From: Gammaproteobacteria bacterium
GTDB taxonomy: Bacteria; Pseudomonadota; Gammaproteobacteria; DAOWEP01
Direction: 5' to 3'
NCBI GenBank assembly: GCA_030638455.1
Contig: DAOWEP010000130.1
Coordinates: forward strand, 1 to 13,157
Length of the DNA: 13,157 nucleotides
Shown: piece by piece, positions 6,964 to 13,157 of the stretch
Layout: every line of letters begins with the position of its first letter
Position numbering within the stretch: the stretch's first letter is position 1
Position numbers and translations under genes: made by a program
The notes under the pieces: generated by a model
Seen by the model: the letters and a program-made list of their open reading frames with translations, nothing else
The model's database searches: none
What the model was told of the DNA's origin: nothing

Positions 6964-8442
6964 TTACATAAGCACCACATCAAACTGCTCTTGTGTATAC
7001 AGCGCTTCTACCTGGAACTTTATTGGAACCCCAATAAAATCTTCCAGTTCAGCGACACTGGTTGATTCTTCATCCAGCATGTAATCAACCGCCTCCTGAG
7101 AGGCAAGCACCAGTAATTTTACCGCATCATACTGACGCGCTTCACGCATTATTTCGCGAAAAATCTCATAACAAACAGTTTCAGCTGTTTTTACCGAACC
7201 ACATCCTCCGCAAGTCTGGCATGGTTCACAAAGTATATGTCCCAGACTTTCACGCGTCCGTTTACGTGTCATCTCAACAAGCCCCAGTGATGACACTTCC
7301 GTAATATGACTCTTGGCATGATCCTTGGCCAGATATCTCTCCAACGCCTTTATAACAGATTGCTTATGTTCTTCGAGCATCATATCGATAAAGTCAATAA
7401 TGATAATACCACCAAGATTCCGAAGACGTAATTGACGCGCTATGGCCTGAGCAGCTTCCAGGTTAGTCTTAAAAATGGTTTCTTCCTGGTTTCTATGCCC
7501 TACATAGGCACCTGTATTCACATCTATTGTTGTCATTGCTTCAGTCTGGTCAATAATCAGATAACCACCCGACTTAAGTTGAACCTTGCTTTCCAGTGCC
7601 TTTTGAATTTCGTCTTCAATTCCATAAAGATCGAAAATAGGCCTCTCACCAGGATAATATTCAAGACGTGCCGACATGTGGGGGACAAATTTATCAGAAA
7701 ATTCCATCAACTTCTGATAACTCTCACGCGAATCTACCCTTACCTTTTCTATCTCATCATGTACAAAATCTCGCAGACTGCGTACAGCCAACATAAGGTC
7801 TTCATATATTATTGTCTCAGGCTCAAATGTATTAATCTTTTCCTGAATCGAAGTCCATAACTTACAAAGAAAAATTTGATCCGCTCTCAAAGCATTGGAG
7901 TCAGCGCCCTCTGCAACTGTACGGACAATATATCCGTTGCTCACAGCATCCTGCTCCTGATTGACAAACCCTGCGACAGTCTCCCTTAGTCGATTTCGCT
8001 CGTCTTCGTCTTCGATTCTGGACGACACACCAACATTTGACTCCCCCGGCAGTAACACCAGGTAGCGGGAAGGAATAGCAATATGAGTTGTCAACCGCGC
8101 GCCTTTAGTACCTAAAGGATCTTTTACAACCTGAACGATCACATCACTTCCCTCTGATAGCAATTCTGATATTGATTCATGCTTTTTGGCATTATCGACT
8201 TCGTTATGTACTACTGTACTCGTAATATCTGACGCATGAAGAAAGGCCGCTCTTTCCAGACCAATATCGATAAAGGCAGCCTGCATCCCTGGCAAAACCC
8301 GACCAACCTTTCCTTTATATATATTCCCCACCAATCCGCGCTTACTCGTGCGCTCGATATGCACTTCCTGCAAGACACCATTCTCAACCACCGCAACACG
8401 TGTCTCACTAGGGGTAACGTTAATCAGGATTTCTTCGCTCAT
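6964..8442 (-). CDS. rng: Ribonuclease G (RNase E/G family endoribonuclease)
   Basis: RNase G cuts AU-rich single-stranded RNA, trims the 5' end of 16S rRNA precursor and degrades some mRNAs. At 492 residues it has the RNase G length and lacks the long RNase E scaffold tail. An S1 RNA-binding domain covers about 36-120 (GNIYKGKVGRVLPGMQAAFI, then GTKGARLTTHI). The catalytic Mg2+ aspartates are D307 (TTIDVNTGAYVG) and D350 (IIIIDFIDM), 43 residues apart as in RNase E. TNLEAAQAIARQLRLRNLGG precedes the second. The Zn-link cysteines are C405 and C408 (CEPC), with two further Cys at 411 and 414. The C-terminal small domain ends in EQFDVVLM. It acts in the cytoplasm as a dimer or tetramer (family knowledge). 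It lies 86 bases after maf. The ATG at 8442 gives the standard MSEEILIN start. Confidence 0.97.
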   Translation of the reverse strand: MSEEILINVTPSETRVAVVENGVLQEVHIERTSKRGLVGNIYKGKVGRVLPGMQAAFIDIGLERAAFLHASDITSTVVHNEVDNAKKHESISELLSEGSDVIVQVVKDPLGTKGARLTTHIAIPSRYLVLLPGESNVGVSSRIEDEDERNRLRETVAGFVNQEQDAVSNGYIVRTVAEGADSNALRADQIFLCKLWTSIQEKINTFEPETIIYEDLMLAVRSLRDFVHDEIEKVRVDSRESYQKLMEFSDKFVPHMSARLEYYPGERPIFDLYGIEDEIQKALESKVQLKSGGYLIIDQTEAMTTIDVNTGAYVGHRNQEETIFKTNLEAAQAIARQLRLRNLGGIIIIDFIDMMLEEHKQSVIKALERYLAKDHAKSHITEVSSLGLVEMTRKRTRESLGHILCEPCQTCGGCGSVKTAETVCYEIFREIMREARQYDAVKLLVLASQEAVDYMLDEESTSVAELEDFIGVPIKFQVEALYTQEQFDVVLM

Positions 8443-8528
8443 TATCCGTGTCCAGTAAAATTATAAGGGTAGCCACATACCACCAACACCAATGGCTTCG
8501 TAAAGACCCCGCCTTGCTTATATTTACA

Positions 8529-9131
8529 TTATTTAAGCACATCTATCCCGAATTCTCTGAGTAATTTTGAAGTTTCATACAAAGGTAAACCCATGACCCC
8601 GGAATAGCTGCCCTCTAGATGAGAGATAAATGCCGCTGCCAATCCCTGGATACCGTATCCACCCGCCTTCCCCAGCGGCCCTCCGGATTTACAATACGCC
8701 TGCTTTTCTTCCTGAGACAGATCTCGGAAATATACCTTGTTTAGATTAACCAATAGTTGCTGCCTGCTACCCTGCACAAGTGCGACGACACTAATGACCT
8801 GATGTTCTTTTCCGGAGAGTTTATCCAACATCTCCATTGCATGCTGGTGATCCTGCGGCTTACCCATTACCTGGCCATCGACCACCACCTCAGTATCAGC
8901 GCCTAACACCGGTATACCCAACACTCTTTCTTCAGAATTCCATCCGGCTTGTGCCTTATCCAGAGCCACTCTTTTAACATACTGCTCTGGCGTTTCGGAC
9001 TCACTCCTTTGCTCTTCAACATCCACTGATAACTGCTGGAAATTGACCCCAATTTGACTAAGTAGTTCCTGACGGCGAGGTGAAACAGAGGCAAGGTACA
9101 CTTGTGGTGGGCACGCTTGTGGTTGATTCAT
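8529..9131 (-). CDS. maf: Maf/YhdE-type nucleoside triphosphate pyrophosphatase (dTTP/UTP type)
   Basis: Maf proteins hydrolyse non-canonical or excess nucleoside triphosphates to the monophosphate plus pyrophosphate, and have been linked to septum control. This 200-residue protein has the N-terminal signature LASVSPRRQELL (13-24), the EEQR segment (39-42) typical of the YhdE branch, the catalytic Asp in LGADTEVVVDG (D79) with GKP (90-92), the KLSGKEHQV block (104-112) and the GGYGIQGLAAAF block (157-168), followed by GSYSGVMGLPL. The EEQR and AGGYGIQGLA features point to the dTTPase/UTPase subgroup rather than YceF (7-methyl-GTP). A strong Shine-Dalgarno (AAAGGGG, 9140-9146, - strand) supports the ATG at 9131. 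It lies 37 bases after rlmH and 86 before rng, so probably one operon. Confidence 0.95.
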   Translation of the reverse strand: MNQPQACPPQVYLASVSPRRQELLSQIGVNFQQLSVDVEEQRSESETPEQYVKRVALDKAQAGWNSEERVLGIPVLGADTEVVVDGQVMGKPQDHQHAMEMLDKLSGKEHQVISVVALVQGSRQQLLVNLNKVYFRDLSQEEKQAYCKSGGPLGKAGGYGIQGLAAAFISHLEGSYSGVMGLPLYETSKLLREFGIDVLK

Positions 9132-9168
9132 TTCGCTTACCCCTTTCTAACTACCACTAGTACTGCCT

Positions 9169-9636
9169 CTATCTATGATAAGGATGATTCTTAATAATAC
9201 TCCACGCCCGATAAATTTGCTCTGCAAGCACTACCCGAACCATCGGGTGCGGCAATGTCATTGGCGATAGCGACCAATGCTGTTCTGCCTGCTTCAGACA
9301 TTCCTGTGACAGACCTTCAGGCCCACCAATCAACAGGGCAATATCTCGACCATCCTGCATCCAGTCTTCAAGTTGAGTAGCCAATTTCTCCGTAGAAAAC
9401 ATCTTACCCTGAATTTCCAGGGCTATTACTTTACAATTCTTCGGGATAGCTTCCAGAATCTTTTGGCCTTCCTTTTCCGAGATTCTTTTCAGATCCGCAC
9501 CCTTTGTTCGTTTATCAGCCGGGATCTCAATCAATTGCAGGGCACATTCGGGAGGCATGCGTCCGGAATATTCCTTATAACCCTCGGCGACCCATGAAGG
9601 CATACGGTTGCCAATTGCAATGATATATATTTGCAT
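9169..9636 (-). CDS. rlmH: RlmH, 23S rRNA pseudouridine-1915 N3-methyltransferase
   Basis: RlmH (YbeA) is a SPOUT-class, SAM-dependent enzyme. It methylates N3 of pseudouridine 1915 in helix 69 of 23S rRNA, acting on assembled 70S ribosomes. The protein is 155 residues, the same length as E. coli RlmH. The SAM-binding knot shows as ALLIGGPEGLS (about 100-110), the SLSPMTLPHPMVRVVLAEQIYRA stretch (about 122-144) and the C-terminal NHPYHR with the conserved Tyr and His. The N-terminal block is IYIIAIGNRMPSWV. It lies 30 bases downstream of rsfS, its usual partner. There is no strong Shine-Dalgarno before the ATG at 9636, so translation may be coupled to rsfS. Confidence 0.98.
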   Translation of the reverse strand: MQIYIIAIGNRMPSWVAEGYKEYSGRMPPECALQLIEIPADKRTKGADLKRISEKEGQKILEAIPKNCKVIALEIQGKMFSTEKLATQLEDWMQDGRDIALLIGGPEGLSQECLKQAEQHWSLSPMTLPHPMVRVVLAEQIYRAWSIIKNHPYHR

Positions 9637-9666
9637 GCCGGATAAGGAAGGTTGGAACTTCAGTGC

Positions 9667-10044
9667 CTAGCCAATATCCGCAAGCTCACCTTCCTTGATA
9701 TGGTCTTGAACAGAGCCATGTTCCTTGAATGACCAGAGCTTTTCGAGGTTATAGAAGTCCCTGGTATCAGGCTTCATAATATGTACCACTACATCACCCA
9801 GATCTACCAGTATCCATTCACTGGCCTGGTCTCCTTCTATCCCAAGTGGCCGCACACCATTTTTCTTAGCCGCTTCTACTACATTATCGGCAATCGATTT
9901 GACATGCCGGCTTGAGGTACCGCTGGCAATAATCATGATATCCGTGACCGAAGTCATCTCCTGCACATCCAGCACACGAACCTCTACCGCCTTTAAATCG
10001 TCCAGTGTGCTAATTACTAATTCTTTCATTTCATCTGTATTCAT
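9667..10044 (-). CDS. rsfS: Ribosomal silencing factor RsfS
   Basis: RsfS binds uL14 on the 50S subunit and blocks subunit joining when nutrients run low. The 125-residue protein contains the family blocks MTSVTDIMIIASGTSSRHVK (30-49), GIEGDQASEWILVDLGDVVV (68-87) and HIMKPDTRDFYNLEKLW (88-104). AGGAT (10051-10055, - strand) lies 6 bases before the ATG at 10044, a good ribosome binding site that fixes this start. It has the standard neighbours nadD (89 bases upstream) and rlmH (30 bases downstream). The tail after LEKLW is about 20 residues, slightly longer than in E. coli and without known motifs. Confidence 0.97.
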   Translation of the reverse strand: MNTDEMKELVISTLDDLKAVEVRVLDVQEMTSVTDIMIIASGTSSRHVKSIADNVVEAAKKNGVRPLGIEGDQASEWILVDLGDVVVHIMKPDTRDFYNLEKLWSFKEHGSVQDHIKEGELADIG

Positions 10045-10133
10045 AAATTCATCCTGTCAAACGACATTCCTGCTCTTCACAAAACCCTTCCTAACAATAA
10101 AAAGTAACAACAATCATTAGTACATGGGCACTT

Positions 10134-10760
10134 CTACACATACAACCCTTCTCTTTCAATAATATCTATCACCTTATCGGGCATAAGGTAACGAAGACTT
10201 TTCCCTTCGCGCAAGGTTTTCCTTATCTGACTTGCCGATATATCCATTTGTGTAACCTGGTAAAACAGAATTCTTCCTGCCTTTTCAGACACGATCTGTT
10301 CTATATTTTCACACTTGTGGCGAGACAGAAGCTCAGCCAGTTCTCCGGTCTCAGGCTCATTACTGTCTGGACGTTGCATCACAATCAGATGTGATAATTC
10401 CATGATTTCCTGCCATTTGTGCCAGCGATCAAGGCCACAGAAGGCATCCATCCCCATTAGCAAACACAGCGGGGTATCACCTGCTTCCTCCCGCAAAGAT
10501 TTCAGTGTATCCACCATATAGGATGGACCTTCACGTTCTATCTCACGCGTATCTACATGCATTCCATCTACATTCTTTATCGCGATTTCCAGCATTTCGA
10601 CTCGCAAGCTGGAATCTGCAACCGGCATTTCCCTGTGAGGTGGCTGATGGCATGGTATCCAGCGAATCTCCTGGAGTTGCAGTCCTTGCAAGACTTCCAA
10701 TGCGGGTCGCAGATGACCAAAGTGCACCGGGTCAAAGGTCCCACCAAATACACCAATCAT
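10134..10760 (-). CDS. nadD: Nicotinate-mononucleotide adenylyltransferase
   Basis: NadD joins nicotinate mononucleotide and ATP to make nicotinate adenine dinucleotide, an essential step of NAD synthesis. From the ATG at 10760 the protein has 208 residues (E. coli 213). The nucleotidyltransferase motif GGTFDPVHFGH is at 6-16. WIPCHQPPHR, the GPSYMVDTL substrate loop, LLMGMDAF and the C-terminal ATP motif ISASQIRKTL (about 174-183) all follow in order. The frame extends to a TTG at 10781, adding seven residues (FSVTPA after the start). I prefer the ATG because homologues begin a few residues before GGTFDP. Neither site has a clear Shine-Dalgarno. It lies 167 bases after proA, in a gap with a possible promoter and a leader hairpin. 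It is cytoplasmic. Confidence 0.96.
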   Translation of the reverse strand: MIGVFGGTFDPVHFGHLRPALEVLQGLQLQEIRWIPCHQPPHREMPVADSSLRVEMLEIAIKNVDGMHVDTREIEREGPSYMVDTLKSLREEAGDTPLCLLMGMDAFCGLDRWHKWQEIMELSHLIVMQRPDSNEPETGELAELLSRHKCENIEQIVSEKAGRILFYQVTQMDISASQIRKTLREGKSLRYLMPDKVIDIIEREGLYV

Positions 10761-10804
10761 GGCTGGAGTAACAGAAAACAAGATACATAAGACAAGTATT
10801 TAAC

Positions 10805-10832
10805 GTGTGTGACGGAAAATAAACTCACACAC
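10805..10832. repeat. 8-bp perfect inverted repeat in the nadD leader
   Basis: GTGTGTGA (10805-10812) and TCACACAC (10825-10832) are perfect complements around a 12-base AT-rich spacer. There is no T-run on either side, so it is not an intrinsic terminator. It lies about 45 bases before the nadD ATG and downstream of a - strand TATAAT, so in the transcript it would form a leader stem-loop. As DNA it could be an operator. I do not recognise the half-site. Confidence 0.5.
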
Positions 10833-10877
10833 TTACTCGTCATGGGGCAGGAATTAATATCACGACTACTTGCTAAG

Positions 10878-10883
10878 ATTATA
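10878..10883 (-). promoter_or_regulatory. Candidate -10 element for nadD
   Basis: The - strand reads TATAAT here, a perfect sigma-70 -10 box, about 118 bases upstream of the nadD ATG in the largest gap of the - strand block. No good TTGACA-like box lies 16-18 bases upstream and there is no extended TGn, so the promoter is only tentative. Confidence 0.35.
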
Positions 10884-10927
10884 TTATTTACTGACTTTGG
10901 CTTCTTGTATCTTTTTACTTGCATCTT

Positions 10928-12211
10928 CTACTTTCGAATATGCCCATCACCTAACACTATAAATTTTTTAGTGGTCAGGCCTTCTATTCCAACTGGTCCT
11001 CTGGCATGAAGTTTGTTAGTACTAATGCCAATCTCGGCACCCAGCCCATATTCAAAACCATCTGCAAACCGGGTAGATGCATTCACCATTACCGAGCTGG
11101 AATCCACTTCACGCAGGAATCGTCTTGCCCTGCTGAAATCTTCTGTAATTATTGACTCTGTATGTTGCGAACTATGCCTGTCGATATGATCCATGGCCTC
11201 ATCCACATCATCTACGATGCGAATTGATAAAATTGGAGCAAGATATTCCTCGTCCCAGTCGGCTTCGGTTGCCGAATTAATGCCAGACAATATCTCCAGT
11301 GTTTGCGCACAACCACGAAGCTCTACCCCTGCATCTGTATACATCTTGCCAAGCTCTGGTAATACATTCTTTGCAATGCCCTTATGCACCAACAAAGTCT
11401 CCATGGTGTTGCAGGTACCATAGCGTTGCGTCTTGGCGTTATAGGCAACATCAACTGCCTTTTTTATATCTGCCTTATCATCAATATAGACGTGACAGAC
11501 ACCGTGCAAATGCTTGATCACCGGTACGGTCGCTTCATTACTAATACGTTCAATCAGGCCCTTGCCACCGCGCGGTATGATTACATCTACATACGCATCC
11601 ATCTTGATCAGTTCACCCACCGCTGCTCGATCAGTAGTTTCTATCAACTGCACAGCATCTGATGGCAGGCCGGCAGATTCGAGTCCTGCCTGGATAATGT
11701 TCGCAATTACCTGATTTGAATGAATAGCTTCAGAACCCCCGCGCAGAATAGCGGCATTCCCGGACTTCAGACATATACCGGCAGCATCTGCTGTAACATT
11801 CGGACGTGATTCATAGATAATTCCAATAACACCCAGCGGCACACACATGGAACCCACCTGTATACCTGAAGGGCGATATTTCAGATCTGTAATTGCGCCC
11901 ACAGGGTCTGACAGGCTGGCAATTTGTCTCAGGCCATCCGCCATTCCACTAATACGTTCTTCCGTAAGAGCAAGTCGATCCAGCATGGCATCACTGAGTC
12001 CATTACTGGCACCTGCATCCAGGTCTTTCTGATTCTCGGACTGCAATTTTTCTTTTGAGGCGTCAATAAGGTCTGCAATTTTCAATAAGGCCGCATTCTT
12101 CGCACCCGTGTTGATTTTGCTCATTTCACGCGCAGCCACGCGTGCACGACGCCCTATAGCGTTTACATAATCAGATATTGAGATATCCATAGCCTCAGGT
12201 CTCGCGCTCAT
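10928..12211 (-). CDS. proA: Gamma-glutamyl phosphate reductase
   Basis: ProA reduces gamma-glutamyl phosphate with NADPH to glutamate semialdehyde, the second step of proline synthesis. The protein has 427 residues (family about 415-420). Aldehyde dehydrogenase-fold landmarks are PLGVIGIIYESRPNVT (125-140), ILRGGSEA (155-162), IIPRGGKGLI (211-220), the catalytic Cys C267 in QRYGTCNTMETLLVH and the C-terminal HARGPVGIEGLTT (402-414). The ATG at 12211 overlaps the holA stop by 4 bases (ATGA). GGAGG at 12225-12229 lies 13 bases upstream, rather far, so coupling to holA is likely. An internal Met8 is an alternative start. proA between holA and nadD is a known arrangement in gammaproteobacteria. 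proB is not in the window. Confidence 0.97.
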   Translation of the reverse strand: MSARPEAMDISISDYVNAIGRRARVAAREMSKINTGAKNAALLKIADLIDASKEKLQSENQKDLDAGASNGLSDAMLDRLALTEERISGMADGLRQIASLSDPVGAITDLKYRPSGIQVGSMCVPLGVIGIIYESRPNVTADAAGICLKSGNAAILRGGSEAIHSNQVIANIIQAGLESAGLPSDAVQLIETTDRAAVGELIKMDAYVDVIIPRGGKGLIERISNEATVPVIKHLHGVCHVYIDDKADIKKAVDVAYNAKTQRYGTCNTMETLLVHKGIAKNVLPELGKMYTDAGVELRGCAQTLEILSGINSATEADWDEEYLAPILSIRIVDDVDEAMDHIDRHSSQHTESIITEDFSRARRFLREVDSSSVMVNASTRFADGFEYGLGAEIGISTNKLHARGPVGIEGLTTKKFIVLGDGHIRK

Positions 12212-13157
12212 GATCTATTTCCAACCTCCAGAAAATTTTCTCCTGATAAAATCATACCCAATTGTAACAGTTCGTCCCAGACCATGCCCGTCGCCAAGCC
12301 TTTAATAACACGGTCTATGTGTGAACATCGCTGTAGCAGGCTACACCAGCCGGACAAAGGATGTCTCTTTAAAGCATTTTTAATCAATGGCTTACGTCTG
12401 TCCCACACTCTTTTCTCTGCCAAAACTGTCTCAACACGCTTTCCCTGACTCATGCCATATGCCATCTCTGACAGCGCCCTGATCTCACGCGAAAAGGCCC
12501 ACAAGATCAACGTAGGCTCCACCCCCTCTCCCTGCAGGCCCGACAACATTCTACTCATTCTGACAGGTTTACCATTCAGTGAGCTATCTACCAGGCCAAA
12601 TAGATTAAAGCGGGCGCTATCGGCTACAGATGCAGCAATAGCCTCTTCATCAACATGGCCTGAGCCATATAACAGCAATAATTTTTCAATCTCCTGTGAA
12701 GCTGCAAGCAAATTCCCTTCGACCTTGTCTGCCAACAGCTTTACTGCGTCACGAGACGATTGCAGACCCCTGCTGCGCATGCGTTGTTGAATCCATTGCG
12801 GCAGACGATCGGCATCCACCGGCCAGACCTGAATAAAAACACCTGCGTGTTCCAGTGATTGTAACCACTTGGTTCGGGTTGAAGCTGAATCCAGCTTGCC
12901 ACAAATAATTAACAATACTGTATCTGGCGCCGGATTCTCTGCATAAGACCTTAATGCACGCCCCCCCTGATCACCCGGCTTTGAACCTGGCAATCGCAAT
13001 TCCAGCAGGCGTTTATCCCCAAACAGTGACTGCGTTTGCGTACTTTGTATCAGACTATCCCAATCGAAGCCCTTGTCCACATTCAATACTTCTCTCTCTG
13101 TAAACCCGACTTCCCGTGCTCGTGCCCGTATTGCATCTACAGTTTCCTGTACCTGAA
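12208..13157 (-). CDS. holA: DNA polymerase III delta subunit (clamp loader), 5'-partial
   Basis: HolA is the wrench subunit of the clamp loader and opens the beta clamp. The frame is open to the right edge, so the 5' end is missing. A TTG at 13086 could be mistaken for a start, but translation continues upstream as VQETVDAIRARAREVGFTER and then EVLNVDKGFDW, matching the segment HolA homologues carry at this point. About 315 residues are visible of an expected roughly 340, so some 25-30 are outside. Family features are SLFGDKRLLELRLP, the DTVLLIICGKLD strand, LPQWIQQRM, EGNLLAASQEIEKLLLL and ARFNLFGLVDSSLNG, then the helical collar domain (LILWAFSREIRAL). The stop overlaps the proA start by 4 bases. 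lptE normally lies just upstream. Confidence 0.95.
   Translation of the reverse strand, partial: QVQETVDAIRARAREVGFTEREVLNVDKGFDWDSLIQSTQTQSLFGDKRLLELRLPGSKPGDQGGRALRSYAENPAPDTVLLIICGKLDSASTRTKWLQSLEHAGVFIQVWPVDADRLPQWIQQRMRSRGLQSSRDAVKLLADKVEGNLLAASQEIEKLLLLYGSGHVDEEAIAASVADSARFNLFGLVDSSLNGKPVRMSRMLSGLQGEGVEPTLILWAFSREIRALSEMAYGMSQGKRVETVLAEKRVWDRRKPLIKNALKRHPLSGWCSLLQRCSHIDRVIKGLATGMVWDELLQLGMILSGENFLEVGNRS

Noticed and set aside
7432..7860. 142-aa + strand open frame opposite rng
   Set aside because: Overlaps the catalytic core of RNase G, shows no recognisable domain, and is rich in residues typical of antisense translation.
10779..10781. TTG as the start of nadD
   Set aside because: It adds only seven residues absent from homologues. 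The ATG at 10760 directly precedes IGVFGGTFDPVH. It is kept as a possible alternative only.
13084..13086. TTG as the start of holA
   Set aside because: The upstream frame to the edge translates into the conserved HolA segment ending GFTEREVLNV, so the TTG is an internal Leu codon.

Overview
The window looks like chromosomal DNA from a gammaproteobacterium. This rests on gene content and order: holA-proA-nadD-rsfS-rlmH on one strand, then maf-rng-yhdP-nit, plus a darP (yjgA) gene. These are gammaproteobacterial housekeeping blocks, and every recognised protein reads as a full-length family member apart from the two genes cut by the window edges. Base composition is moderate: about 49% G+C in eight hand-counted 60-base rows outside the cheX-cheY pair. 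I cannot name a genus. I see no tRNA, rRNA, insertion sequence, phage gene, CRISPR array or origin.

Layout. Left edge to 1589, + strand: darP (50S assembly factor, frame open to the left edge), a 177-base gap, then a two-gene unit with a CheX-type phosphatase and a single-domain CheY-type receiver overlapping by ATGA. The stretch 1590-1673 is a pyrimidine-rich convergent intergenic region. From 1674 to the right edge everything is on the - strand. In transcription order this is holA (5' end outside the window), proA, nadD, rsfS, rlmH, maf, rng, yhdP, a small secreted protein of unknown function (109 aa) and nit. Gaps in this strand run from a 4-base overlap (holA/proA) to 167 bases (proA/nadD). 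The proA/nadD gap holds a perfect TATAAT on the - strand and an 8-bp inverted repeat, so nadD may start its own transcript. No stretch longer than 300 bases lacks a gene.

How the genes relate. DarP, RsfS, RlmH and RNase G all act on ribosome assembly or rRNA. HolA loads the replication clamp, NadD makes NAD, ProA makes proline, and Maf and Nit are housecleaning hydrolases for non-canonical nucleotides and deaminated glutathione. YhdP is a large inner-membrane-anchored envelope protein linked to lipid transport, and the 109-aa exported protein directly follows it. The cheX-cheY pair is the accessory-looking part. It has no histidine kinase or receptor gene beside it and lies between nit and darP, a neighbourhood where tldD and pmbA are often found.

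I found no clearly new multi-gene system. The items most worth a second look are the orphan CheX/CheY pair (whose receiver lacks the usual Pro after the conserved Lys), the small exported protein between yhdP and nit, and the nadD leader.
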